Shown piece by piece: positions 15,851 to 24,572 of a stretch of 64,000 nt of DNA. The notes under the pieces were generated by a model that did no database searches, was not told where the DNA came from, and saw only the letters and a program-made list of their open reading frames with translations. Source of the stretch: Paracoccus aerius (GTDB lineage Bacteria; Pseudomonadota; Alphaproteobacteria; Rhodobacterales; Rhodobacteraceae); NCBI RefSeq assembly GCF_014656455.1, contig NZ_BNCL01000002.1, positions 62,001-126,000 of the forward strand. The letters are read 5' to 3'. A program made the translations under genes and the position numbers. The stretch's first letter is position 1. Every line of letters starts with the position of its first letter.

Positions 15851-16540
15851 ATGTCCGACTTCGTCATCCCGCCCGCTGCCCTTCCGTCCCTGCCCGTGGT
15901 AGGCGACAGCCGCCGCTTCCCGGTGCGGCGCATCTATTGCGTCGGCCGCAACTATGCCGACCACGCGCGAGAGATGGGACATGACCCTGACCGCGAACCG
16001 CCCTTCTTCTTTTCAAAGCCCGCCGACACGCTGCTGGCGGGGGATGCCGACCTACCCTATCCGCCGCAGACCGGGGATCTGCATTTCGAGGCCGAACTGG
16101 TCGTGGCCCTTGGCGCGGGCGGCACGGACATCGCGCCCGCCGACGCGCAGGGTCTGATCTGGGGCTATGCCACCGGCAACGACTTCACCCGGCGCGACCT
16201 GCAGGCGGCGGCGAAGAAGGCAGGGCGGCCCTGGGATCTGGCCAAGGGCTTCGACCTGTCGGCGGCCTGCGGGCTGCTGCATCCGGTCGGCCAGACCGGC
16301 CCGCTGAACGCAGGCCGGATCGCGCTGTCGGTCGACGGCGCGTTGCGCCAGGAAGCGGATCTGTCGCAGATGATCTGGCCTGTGGCCGATGTCATCGCCC
16401 ATCTGTCGCAATCGGTGCGGCTTCAGCCGGGCGACCTGATCTTCACTGGCACCCCGGCAGGGGTTGGCGCGGTCACACGCGGGCAGGCCGTGACGGTCGA
16501 GATCGAGGGGCTGACGCCGCTGGTGACGCGGATCGTCTGA
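15851..16540 (+). CDS. Fumarylacetoacetate hydrolase family protein
   Basis: 229-residue FAH-fold enzyme. The N-terminal IYCVGRNYADHAREMG, the acidic metal ligands in FEAELVVALG (two Glu) and the distant Asp in GNDFTRRDLQ, and the C-terminal GDLIFTGTPAGVG are all present. This size class includes fumarylpyruvate hydrolases, acylpyruvases and oxaloacetate decarboxylases. The upstream exported hydrolase gene ends 54 bases before it. The physiological substrate is not determinable. Confidence 0.92.
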   Translation: MSDFVIPPAALPSLPVVGDSRRFPVRRIYCVGRNYADHAREMGHDPDREPPFFFSKPADTLLAGDADLPYPPQTGDLHFEAELVVALGAGGTDIAPADAQGLIWGYATGNDFTRRDLQAAAKKAGRPWDLAKGFDLSAACGLLHPVGQTGPLNAGRIALSVDGALRQEADLSQMIWPVADVIAHLSQSVRLQPGDLIFTGTPAGVGAVTRGQAVTVEIEGLTPLVTRIV

Positions 16541-16552
16541 CGGGCGGGCGCA

Positions 16553-16613
16553 GGGTGCGTGCAAGCACGCATCCTACGGTCGTGGCGGCGTAGGGTGCGT
16601 GTTCACACGCACC
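16553..16613. repeat. Double-hairpin inverted repeat, copy 2
   Basis: Two related palindromic units: 16553-16577 (GGGTGCGTGC-AA-GCACGCATCC then TAC) and 16590-16613 (GTAGGGTGCGTG-TTC-ACACGCACC). They are the units of copy 1 in the opposite relative order, with the CTAC/GTAG ends facing inward. Copy 2 lies between the convergent FAH-family and outer-membrane efflux genes, so a bidirectional terminator role is likely. Confidence 0.75.
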
Positions 16614-16618
16614 ATGCC

Positions 16619-17971
16619 TTACCGCGATCCTGCCCCCGTGGCGATCTGCAGCGTCGCCCATTCCTTGGCGGCAGCATTCCGGGCCTGGGCGGCGGCAAGC
16701 CGGGCGCTTGCACGGGACCGGTCAGCCTCCAGCAAATCAACCAATGCCAGGGCGCCTGCCTCGAAGTTCTGGCGGGCCAGCGCATAGGCGCGGTCATACG
16801 ACGCCGCAGCCCCTTCCAGGGTCGCGGCCCGCTGGCGGAAGCGGCGCAGGTTCGACTGGGCGGTCTGCACATCCTCGACCGCCGCGGCGATGGCGGATTT
16901 CCAGGCGATCTCGGCCCCGCGCGCTTCGGACAGGCGGCGGGACCGGGTGGCCTGCAGCGCGCCTTGGTTCAGGACCGGCAGCGACAGGCCGGGGCCGAAA
17001 CCCCAGGCGGTGGCCCCGCCCTGGTCCGTGACCCGCCCGGTCAGCGAGATCGCGGGCAGCAGGTCGGCCGTAGCCACCCCCACCGCCGCAAGCGCGGCCG
17101 CATAGTCGGCCTGGGCCACGCGGATGTCGGGGCGCGAGCGCAGCAGGTCGGCGGGAACGCCGGTGCCGGGACCGGGGGGCGTGCGCAACTGGGCCGATCC
17201 ACCGCGCATCTGCCCCATCAGCGGCGCGGCCTGCAGGTTCAGCAGCGTGGACAGGCGATAAACCTGGGCGTTGAACTGCGCTTCGTAATTCGGAAGGTCT
17301 GCGCGGGCCGTTTGCAGCAGCGCCTCGGTCTGGGCCACGTCATATTCGGTGGCGATGCCCACCGACTGGCTGTTGCGCGTCACGTCCAGCGTGCCTTCGC
17401 GCGTGCGGATCGTGTCGCGGGTCAGGGCCAGGGCCTGCTGGAAGAAGCGCGCGTCGGCATAGGCGGCGATCACCTCGGCCAGCCAGGCCAGGCGGACGGT
17501 CTGGGCTTGGGCCTCGGCCGACTGCAAGCCGGCCGCTGCGCCTTCCCGGGCGCGCCGCGCGCCGCCAAACAGGTCGAAGACGAAGCTGGCCGACAGGGCG
17601 GCGGTGTTGGCGGTGCCGGCGGCGATGCCGTCGCCGCCCGTGCGTTCCCGCCCGGCCGTGGTGGTGCCGCCGATCTGGGAAGCCCAAGGCTGGGCCGCCC
17701 GCACATCGGCCTGAGCCGCGCGGATGCGTTCGTTGGCGGCCATGATGTCGAAGCTTTGGCCCATGCCCTGGCCGATCAGGCGGTTCAGTGTGGCGTCGTT
17801 GTAGCCCGACCAGAAGGCGGTTTGCGCAGGCGTCGCCGCCCCCTCGCTCTCGTCGAAACCGGCAGGGACGGCGGGGGTCGGCAGGGCGTTCGGATCAGGT
17901 CCGACCGCCGCGCAGGCCCCAAGCGCCAGAACGGAACCAAGCATCGCGCGGCGGTGCAATCGGAAACTCAT
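16619..17971 (-). CDS. RND efflux outer-membrane lipoprotein (NodT/OprM family)
   Basis: 450-residue TolC-like outer membrane channel. It carries a lipobox LALGAC with Cys20 as the lipidation site and two repeats of the OEP domain, including the GGARRAREGAAAGLQSAEAQ and NEEIAWKSAIAAAVEDVQTA-type coiled regions that build the periplasmic barrel. Third gene of the efflux operon; its start overlaps the permease stop as ATGA. It completes a tripartite pump with the next two genes. Confidence 0.93.
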   Translation of the reverse strand: MSFRLHRRAMLGSVLALGACAAVGPDPNALPTPAVPAGFDESEGAATPAQTAFWSGYNDATLNRLIGQGMGQSFDIMAANERIRAAQADVRAAQPWASQIGGTTTAGRERTGGDGIAAGTANTAALSASFVFDLFGGARRAREGAAAGLQSAEAQAQTVRLAWLAEVIAAYADARFFQQALALTRDTIRTREGTLDVTRNSQSVGIATEYDVAQTEALLQTARADLPNYEAQFNAQVYRLSTLLNLQAAPLMGQMRGGSAQLRTPPGPGTGVPADLLRSRPDIRVAQADYAAALAAVGVATADLLPAISLTGRVTDQGGATAWGFGPGLSLPVLNQGALQATRSRRLSEARGAEIAWKSAIAAAVEDVQTAQSNLRRFRQRAATLEGAAASYDRAYALARQNFEAGALALVDLLEADRSRASARLAAAQARNAAAKEWATLQIATGAGSR

Positions 17972-20900
17972 GCGGGTTTTCCCCTTCTTTTCTTGACCAG
18001 CTCGACCGCCTTCAGCACGGCCACATAGAAGACCGGCACCAGGAAGATCCCGATCACGGCCGACGAGGCCATGCCGCCCAGAACCCCGATCCCGATCGAG
18101 TTCTGCGCCCCCGCCCCCGCGCCGCTGGCAATGGCCAGGGGCAGCACGCCCAGCATGAAGGCGAAGGTGGTCATCAGGATCGGGCGCAGGCGCATCTTGG
18201 AGGCCTCGATTGCGGCTTCCAGAAGCGGACGGCCCTGCGCCACCAGCGATTGCGCGAATTCCACGATCAGGATGGCGTTCCGCGCGGCCAGGCCGATGGT
18301 CGTCAGCAGGCCCACCTTGAAATAGACATCGTTCGTCTGCTCGAAGAACAGCGCGGCAGCCAAGGCCCCCAGAATGCCCACCGGCACGGTCATCATGACC
18401 GCCAGGGGAACGGTCCAGCTTTCGTAAAGCGCGGCAAGGGCCAGGAACACGACCAGGGCCGACAGCGCGAACAGCAGGGGCGCCTGGTTGCCTGACAGCC
18501 GTTCCTGGTATGACAGGCCCGTCCAGGCGCTGCCATAGCCGCCCGGCAGTTCGGCCACCATCTCCTCCATCGCGTCCATGCCGGCACCCGACGACAGGCC
18601 CTGGGCCGCGGCGCCCGACAGTTCCAGCGCGCGGGTGCCGCCATAGCGGGCCAGGGCCTGCGGCTCCTGGTCCCAGACGCGGGTGGTGAAGGCGCCGAAA
18701 TTGACCATGTCGCCTTCGGCATTGCGGGCAAACCAGCGGTCGATATCCTCGGGCTGGGACCGGGCATCGGCCTCGCCCTGGACGATCACAGGACGCAGTT
18801 CCGTGCCAAGCGCAAAGTCGTTCACGTCGCGCCCCGAGAAGATCACCGACAGCATCGCGTTCACCTCGGATATCGACAGGCCGAAGGCCGCTGCCTTCTG
18901 CTGGTCGATGTCCAGCCGCAGCGAGGTCTCGAAGGGCGCATCGTTGCCGCGCAGGTTGGTGACGCGGCCGTCTTCCTGCGCGGTGGCGACAAGCTGGTCG
19001 GCTGCGGCCGTCAGCGCCTCTTGCCCGCGGCCCGACTGGTCCACGAGATACATCGAGAAGCCCGAGGACGCGCCCATGCCGGGAATGGCCGGCGGTTGCA
19101 GGAAATAGGCCTGGCCTGCCCGATTGTTCATGAAGAAATAGCCGTTGGCGCGCGTAACCAGGGACGCCACGTCCAGGTCCGGCCGTTCGTCATATTCGCG
19201 CAGCTTGGCAAACAGCATGGCCTGGTTCTGGCCCGAGCCGCCGAAGCTGAAGCCCAGGACCGAGAAGGTCGATTCCACCGTCTCGGCTTCCTGGACGCGC
19301 AGGTATTCCTCGACCTTCTCGACCAGGGCCTGGGTCTGGGCGGTGGTCGATCCCTCGGGGGTTTCGATCATCACCAGCATCACGCCCTGATCCTCGTCGG
19401 GCAGAAAGGATCCGGGCAGGCGTTCGTACAGCGCGGCGGCGCCGAAGCCGATCGCCACCAGCACGATCAGCATGCGGAACGGACGGCGCACCAGCCGGGC
19501 CACTGCATTGCCATAGCCGTTGGTGGCGCGGTCCAGGTTGCGGTTGAACCAGCGGGCGGGCGCGATCCCGTCGCCATGCTTGCGCGGCCGCAGAAGGCTT
19601 GCGCACATGGCGGGGGTCAGGATCACGGCCACGCCCAGCGACAGGACCATCGCCGTGATGATCGTCAGCGAGAACTGTCGATAGATCACCCCCGTCGCGC
19701 CCGACATGAAGGCCATGGGCAAGAACACCGCCGACAGCACCATGACGATGCCGACCAGGGCCGAGGTGATTTCCCCCATGCTCTTCTCGGTCGCTTCGAC
19801 AGGGCCGAGGCCCTCCTCCTCCATCACGCGTTCCACGTTTTCGACCACCACGATGGCGTCATCGACCAGCAGGCCGATGGCCAAGACCAGGGCGAACATG
19901 GTCAGCGTGTTGATGGAAAAGCCCGCCGCCGCCAGCACGCCAAAGGTGCCCAGCAGCACGACCGGGATGGCGACGACCGGGATGATGGTCGCACGCCAGC
20001 TTTGCAGGAAGGCCAGGATCACCAGGAAGACCAGTACCACGGCCTCGGCCAGGGTGTGGTAAACCTGGTTGATCGATTCCTCGACAAAGGGGGCCGTGTC
20101 ATAGGGATAGACAACCTCGACGCCCGCAGGCAGCGAGGGCGCGATGCCGTCGATGACCTCGCGCACGGCATGGGCGGTATCGACGGCATTGGCCCCCGTC
20201 GCCAGGTTCACGCCAAAGCCCGCCGCCGGATTGCCGTTATAGCGCGCGGCCCCGCCATAGGATTCCTGCCCGATCTCGATGCGGGCGACATCGCCCAGGA
20301 AGACCGTCGAACCGTCCGGGTCCACCCGCAGCAGGATCCGCTCGAACTCGGGGACCGAGGAGAACTGCGACTGCGCCGACAGGGTCAGGGTCAGCCGCTG
20401 GCCTTCGGCACTGGGTTCGGCACCCAGATCGCCCACCGTGACGTTGGTGTTCTGTTCGGACACGGCGGCGGTCACGTCGGCGGGCGTGACCTGGTATTGC
20501 GCCATCTTCATCGGATCCAGCCAGATGCGCATCGCGTAGCCCGACCCGAAGGTGTTGATGGATCCCACGCCGGGCGTCCGCTTGACCGGATCCTCGATCA
20601 TCTGGGACACCAGGTCGCCCAGCTCCACGGTCGAATGGCTGCCGTCGCTGCTGGTGAGCGCCCCCACCAGCAGGATCGAGGAGGTGGACCGCGAGACGTT
20701 CACGCCCTGCTGCTGCACGATGTTGGGCAATTGGCTGGTCACCAGTTGCAGCTTGTTCTGCACCTGCACCTGCGCGATGTCGGCATCCACCGTGTCGTCG
20801 AAGGTCAGCGAGATCGAGGCCGAACCCGGCGTCGAGTTCGAGGTCATGTATATCAGCCCGTCGATCCCGGTCATCGCGTCCTCGATGACGGTGGTGACCG

Positions 20901-21078
20901 AGTTCTCGACGATCTCGGCCGAGGCGCCTGTATAGGTCGCGCTGATGCGGACGGTGGTGGGGGCGATCTGGGGATATTGCTCGATCGCCAGGGTCTGCAG
21001 GCCAAGGCCGCCGACCAGCATGGTCACGAAGGCCAGAACCCAGGCGAAGACGGGGCGGTGGATGAAGAAACGGGCCAT
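17968..21078 (-). CDS. RND multidrug efflux permease (HAE1/AcrB family)
   Basis: 1036-residue inner-membrane proton/drug antiporter, normal length, starting MARFFIHRPVFAWVLAFVTM. Visible features: the QYPQIAPTTVRISATYTGAS porter segment, LAIGLLVDDAIVVVENVER in transmembrane helix 4 with the paired proton-relay aspartates, and a second-half repeat. In helix 10 the family motif reads GLAARNAILIVEFA, with Arg where AcrB and MexB have Lys940. It lies between the adaptor (four bases upstream) and outer-membrane factor genes. Substrates unknown. Confidence 0.96.
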   Translation of the reverse strand: MARFFIHRPVFAWVLAFVTMLVGGLGLQTLAIEQYPQIAPTTVRISATYTGASAEIVENSVTTVIEDAMTGIDGLIYMTSNSTPGSASISLTFDDTVDADIAQVQVQNKLQLVTSQLPNIVQQQGVNVSRSTSSILLVGALTSSDGSHSTVELGDLVSQMIEDPVKRTPGVGSINTFGSGYAMRIWLDPMKMAQYQVTPADVTAAVSEQNTNVTVGDLGAEPSAEGQRLTLTLSAQSQFSSVPEFERILLRVDPDGSTVFLGDVARIEIGQESYGGAARYNGNPAAGFGVNLATGANAVDTAHAVREVIDGIAPSLPAGVEVVYPYDTAPFVEESINQVYHTLAEAVVLVFLVILAFLQSWRATIIPVVAIPVVLLGTFGVLAAAGFSINTLTMFALVLAIGLLVDDAIVVVENVERVMEEEGLGPVEATEKSMGEITSALVGIVMVLSAVFLPMAFMSGATGVIYRQFSLTIITAMVLSLGVAVILTPAMCASLLRPRKHGDGIAPARWFNRNLDRATNGYGNAVARLVRRPFRMLIVLVAIGFGAAALYERLPGSFLPDEDQGVMLVMIETPEGSTTAQTQALVEKVEEYLRVQEAETVESTFSVLGFSFGGSGQNQAMLFAKLREYDERPDLDVASLVTRANGYFFMNNRAGQAYFLQPPAIPGMGASSGFSMYLVDQSGRGQEALTAAADQLVATAQEDGRVTNLRGNDAPFETSLRLDIDQQKAAAFGLSISEVNAMLSVIFSGRDVNDFALGTELRPVIVQGEADARSQPEDIDRWFARNAEGDMVNFGAFTTRVWDQEPQALARYGGTRALELSGAAAQGLSSGAGMDAMEEMVAELPGGYGSAWTGLSYQERLSGNQAPLLFALSALVVFLALAALYESWTVPLAVMMTVPVGILGALAAALFFEQTNDVYFKVGLLTTIGLAARNAILIVEFAQSLVAQGRPLLEAAIEASKMRLRPILMTTFAFMLGVLPLAIASGAGAGAQNSIGIGVLGGMASSAVIGIFLVPVFYVAVLKAVELVKKRRGKPA

Positions 21079-21082
21079 GCGC

Positions 21083-22309
21083 TTACTCGGCCGGGGCGGC
21101 GTCGGCGGGGGCCGGATCGGCCCCGGTTGCGGCGTCTGGTCCGGCGTCTGGTCCGGCGGCAGTTTCGGCGGGCTGTTCGCGCACCACGCCGTTCTCGTCC
21201 AGCGTGACGGGCACGGTTGTCACCGTCGCGCCGTCGGACAGCGCCGCAAGGTTGTCCACTGCCAGCAGCTCGCCCGGTTCCAGCCCGTCGGTCACGATCC
21301 AGTGGTTCTGATAGGTGCCGTCATCGACCAGATCCACCTGCGTGGCCTTGCCGTCGCGGATCACCCAGGCCGTCAACTGGCCGGTCTTGCTTCGGGTCGC
21401 GGCGTTCTGGGTGACCAGGAAAGCCTCGGTCGTGCCCAGGTCGATCTGGCCGCGCAGGAACATTCCGGGCAGGATCAGGCGGCGCGGGTTGTCAAAGCGG
21501 AAGCGCGTGTCCACCGCCCCGGTCGAGGTCGAGACGGTGAAGCCGGGCGCCACCAGTTCGCCCGTGGCGGCATAGGTTTCGCCCGTTTCCAGCGTCAGCG
21601 TGGCCTGCAGGGTTTCCTTCAACTGCAACCGGCCCTCGCTGATGTCGTCGCGCAGGGACAGCAGGCGGGCCGAAGGCTCGTACATGTCCACGTCGATGGG
21701 ATCCAGTTGCGTCACGGTCGCCAGCGGGTCGGCCTGCCCCGCCGTCACCAGATCGCCTATCGACACGGCCGCCACGCTGGCCAGGCCGTTGATGGGGCTG
21801 GTCACGGTGGTCCAGTCCAGTTCGGATTGCGCCAGGGTCAGCGCGGCCTCGGCCGATTGCAGGGCGGCCTCGGCCTGTTCAAGGGCGGCGCGCGATTCGT
21901 CGACCTGCGCCTGGGTGGTCCCCGATCCCAGCAGCCGTTCCGTCCGGCCGAACGAGGTGCGCGCCTGGGTCAGGGCCGCATGGGCCGAAGTGACCTGGGC
22001 TTGGGCGCTTTTCAGGTTCGCCTCGTAGGTGGTGGGATCGATGCGGAACATCGGCGCACCGACATCAAGCGCCGCACCCGGTTCATAGAGGATCTCGGTC
22101 ACCAGGCCGGTCACGCGGGGCCTGATCGCGGCTTCGGACTGCGCAATGGCGCGTCCGGGCAAGGTCACGATGCGCGGGACGGACTGCGGCTGCAGCGTGA
22201 CGACGCCCACCTTGGGCGGCGGCATCTGCGCGTCCTGGGACAAGGCAGGCAAGGACAGGAACCAGAGCGCCAGAAAAGACAGGCACACCACCGGGCGAAT
22301 ACGATACAT
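21083..22309 (-). CDS. RND periplasmic adaptor (membrane fusion protein)
   Basis: 408 residues; signal peptide ending near LSLPALSQ, without a lipidation Cys. Contains the biotinyl-lipoyl-like hairpin (ALDVGAPMFRIDPTTYEANL), a long alpha-helical coiled segment rich in Ala/Gln/Glu (about 100-170), and beta-barrel and membrane-proximal domains (GLASVAAVSIGDLVTAGQ, LILPGMFLRGQIDLG). The C-terminal 25 residues are an Ala/Pro/Asp-rich tail (AGPDAGPDAATGADPAPADA), longer than usual. First gene of the pump operon, divergent from tetR. Confidence 0.94.
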   Translation of the reverse strand: MYRIRPVVCLSFLALWFLSLPALSQDAQMPPPKVGVVTLQPQSVPRIVTLPGRAIAQSEAAIRPRVTGLVTEILYEPGAALDVGAPMFRIDPTTYEANLKSAQAQVTSAHAALTQARTSFGRTERLLGSGTTQAQVDESRAALEQAEAALQSAEAALTLAQSELDWTTVTSPINGLASVAAVSIGDLVTAGQADPLATVTQLDPIDVDMYEPSARLLSLRDDISEGRLQLKETLQATLTLETGETYAATGELVAPGFTVSTSTGAVDTRFRFDNPRRLILPGMFLRGQIDLGTTEAFLVTQNAATRSKTGQLTAWVIRDGKATQVDLVDDGTYQNHWIVTDGLEPGELLAVDNLAALSDGATVTTVPVTLDENGVVREQPAETAAGPDAGPDAATGADPAPADAAPAE

Positions 22310-22360
22310 CAGAGATTCCTACAAAGATGGCCGCCGGGACGACGGTGCTTGGCAGGCTTG

Positions 22361-22385
22361 TTGCACAATAATGCATTCTGTGCAA
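22361..22385. promoter_or_regulatory. Putative TetR operator
   Basis: Perfect inverted repeat TTGCACA-N11-TGTGCAA in the 107-base gap between the divergent efflux operon and tetR. It probably mediates repression of both directions. Confidence 0.65.
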
Positions 22386-22416
22386 TATTTGCTTGTAATG
22401 AATTGCGAGGGCTGAC

Positions 22417-23010
22417 ATGGCTTTGAAATCAACGCTTCGTGACCGCAGGCGACTGCAAACCTCGCGAGAGATCCAGCGGGCTGCCCTGTCTCTGGCGCTG
22501 AGCCAAGGCTACGAGGGCTTGACGACCGAGATGATCGCGGCCGAGGCCGGGATCAGCCAGCGGACCTTCTTCAACTATTTCCTGAACAAGGAAGCCGCGA
22601 TCATCGGCGAGACGGTATCCTTCGACGAGGAAACCGTGGCCTGGTTCCGCGAATCGTCGGGGCCGCTTGTGCCGGACCTTCTGCAGGCGCTGCGCAGGCT
22701 GTTGTGCAGCAGCGACCTGGACCGGGGGATGTCGCAACTGATCGACCGGCTGCTGAACAAGGCGCCCGAACTGGTGCCGATCTTCTATGGCTCGCTGAAG
22801 CGGCTGTCGGATCAGTTGTCGGACCTGGCCGTGCTGCGCTTGGGCCAGGACGCCCGCGCCGACGCGGATCTGCTGGCCGAGGCGATCTCGCACGCCTTGG
22901 CGGACACGTTCCGCATCTGGGCCAATGACGACGCCATGGCGCCCGACAGCATCGTGGACGTGACAACCGCGCGGCTTCTGGTTCTGCGCGGCTTTCTTGA
23001 TCAGCTTTGA
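22417..23010 (+). CDS. TetR-family repressor of the efflux operon
   Basis: 197-residue regulator. The N-terminal helix-turn-helix reads IQRAALSLALSQGYEGLTTE then AEAGISQRTFFNYFLNKEAA, diagnostic of TetR; the C-terminal ligand domain is divergent as usual. Its divergence from the RND operon and the palindrome at 22361-22385 between them make it the likely local repressor, as with AcrR/NfxB-type systems. The ligand is unknown. Confidence 0.93.
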   Translation: MALKSTLRDRRRLQTSREIQRAALSLALSQGYEGLTTEMIAAEAGISQRTFFNYFLNKEAAIIGETVSFDEETVAWFRESSGPLVPDLLQALRRLLCSSDLDRGMSQLIDRLLNKAPELVPIFYGSLKRLSDQLSDLAVLRLGQDARADADLLAEAISHALADTFRIWANDDAMAPDSIVDVTTARLLVLRGFLDQL

Positions 23011-23031
23011 CGGTCAGGCCAGCCTTGATCG

Positions 23032-23175
23032 TCAGGTCAGCGCGGCGGCAAGCAGGGCCAGGCCCGTTACATTGGCCAGGACCAGCAGCATCCGGCCGTG
23101 GCCGGGCCGGGCGCCGCAAGCCTGGTCGTCCCGGCCCGCGCGACGCAAGTGCATTTCAGTCTGAAGATCGAACAT
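23032..23175 (-). CDS. Possible 47-residue single-span membrane peptide
   Basis: A short ORF beginning MFDLQTEMHLRRAGRDD, with a basic middle (GARPGHGR) and a hydrophobic C-terminus (MLLVLANVTGLALLAAALT) able to cross the membrane once. CGGAG sits nine bases upstream of the ATG. It lies alone between tetR and the RBBP9-type hydrolase gene, converging on tetR. I recognise no family. The topology looks non-random, but coding status is unproven. Confidence 0.45.
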   Translation of the reverse strand: MFDLQTEMHLRRAGRDDQACGARPGHGRMLLVLANVTGLALLAAALT

Positions 23176-23264
23176 GCAGGGCACTCCGAAATCAATGATC
23201 GGGCAGGGTTCGGTCCGCTGATCGGCGCTGCGGCCGGATCCGCGTCCAAAGCCGGGGGCGGGCA

Positions 23265-23864
23265 TCACGCGCCTGGCCGCCGCGCGGCCGGGGTCTGCCC
23301 CAACAGCCTGCGCAGGATCGACGGGCGCGCGGTCTGGTCCATCAGCCGGTCGCGGATGACCTTGCCGCCGGGCCAAGGCCCGAAGCCCGAGGCGACGTTG
23401 ATATGGCCCGCATGGCCCATGTCGATCAGGTCGGCACCCAGATCCTCGGCCAGGATCTGGCTGCGGTCAAAGGACATCCAGGGGTCGTTCCGGCTGGCTA
23501 CAAGCACTGCCGGCACGTCCAGGGGCCGGTCCGGCAGGCGGCCGAACCGCCGGATGCGGTGGCAGTCGCCGGTCGAGGCCTGGGGATCGGCCGGGGCCAC
23601 CAGAACGGCACCGCGCACCCGCAGGCCGGTCCAATGGGTCAGCATCTGCGCGATCAGAACCGCGCCCAGCGAATGGCCCACAAGGATGCTGTTCGGATGG
23701 CGCAGGATCATCACCGCCAGGGCGGCCTCCCATGCCTCGCGGACAGGGCGGCGCGGATCGGGCAGGTCGACCAGCATGGCCTCGGGATCGGTCCGCGCCC
23801 ACCAGTCCTGCCAGTGGGGCGCGGGGGATCCGTCCAGGCCGGGAACGATCAGGGTCTTCGACAT
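23265..23864 (-). CDS. RBBP9/YdeN-type serine hydrolase
   Basis: 199-residue alpha/beta hydrolase. MSKTLIVPGLDGSPAPHWQD WW-type N-terminus, nucleophile elbow VGHSLGA with Ser65, acid Asp in ASRNDPWMSF, and catalytic His in MGHAGHINVASGFGPWP complete the triad typical of the RBBP9/YdeN family. Cytoplasmic. Substrate unknown. The preceding regulator gene ends about 90 bases upstream, so it may share transcription with lrp or have its own promoter. Confidence 0.92.
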   Translation of the reverse strand: MSKTLIVPGLDGSPAPHWQDWWARTDPEAMLVDLPDPRRPVREAWEAALAVMILRHPNSILVGHSLGAVLIAQMLTHWTGLRVRGAVLVAPADPQASTGDCHRIRRFGRLPDRPLDVPAVLVASRNDPWMSFDRSQILAEDLGADLIDMGHAGHINVASGFGPWPGGKVIRDRLMDQTARPSILRRLLGQTPAARRPGA

Positions 23865-23957
23865 GTTGCGATTCCTTTTCCTTCTGTTCCGATAACACTA
23901 CTAGGTTAGTCGTGATTTAGTTCCCAAAGATCCCCGTTGCAGGAGAAGATCAATCTC

Positions 23958-24431
23958 TCAGCGGTCACGGGTATTGATGGGATAGGCCGTGGTGTGGCGC
24001 AGCCGCTCCATCGCGAAATGCGAGGTCAGGTTCTTGATCGGCACGGCGTCGGTCAGGCGGCGGTAGAAGTCGTCATAGGCTGCCATGTCGGGCACCGCGA
24101 CGTGCAGCAGGTAATCCATCTCTCCGGCCATGCGATAGGCTTCCATGATCTCGGGAAAGCTGCGGATCGCGGCCATGAAGGCGTCGCGCCAGGTCGCGCC
24201 GTGATCCGCAGCCTCGATCCCGACGAAGACGGTCAGGCCGAATCCCAGCTTGGCGGGATCGGCCAGGGCCACGCGCCCGGTCAGAACGCCCGCCGCTTCC
24301 AGCTTCTGGATGCGTTTCCAGCACGGGGTCTGCGACAGGCCCACGCGGTCCGCGATCTGCGCGATCGGCTGGGTCGCATCCTGCATCAGGGCGGCGACGA
24401 TCTTTCGGTCGATCAGGTCCAGGGTGGTCAT
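23958..24431 (-). CDS. Lrp/AsnC-family regulator
   Basis: 157-residue feast/famine regulator: N-terminal helix-turn-helix (LDLIDRKIVAALMQDATQPI, then LSQTPCWKRIQKLEAAGVLT) and a C-terminal RAM domain (FGLTVFVGIEAADHG, EAYRMAGEMDYLLHVAVPD). ATG at 24431 was chosen as the family start. Divergent from the Rrf2 gene with a 141-base promoter region that contains an AT-rich patch around 24495-24510. Target genes are not evident from context. Confidence 0.94.
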   Translation of the reverse strand: MTTLDLIDRKIVAALMQDATQPIAQIADRVGLSQTPCWKRIQKLEAAGVLTGRVALADPAKLGFGLTVFVGIEAADHGATWRDAFMAAIRSFPEIMEAYRMAGEMDYLLHVAVPDMAAYDDFYRRLTDAVPIKNLTSHFAMERLRHTTAYPINTRDR

Positions 24432-24572
24432 GCATGTCCTCGAAAGCAGTTCCCGCATCCAGAGTGACAGATAAACAGCAAATGTCCACCGTCTTAGTCG
24501 TATATATTGGAACGGCCGGCTTGCCTTAAATCTCGACCTTGATGTGGGTATTTTACCAGCATAGGGTGGGCC

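Noticed and set aside
19021..21207. 728-codon plus-strand ORF opposite the RND permease
   Set aside because: His/Asp/Arg-rich shadow frame; the minus strand encodes a complete HAE1 pump.
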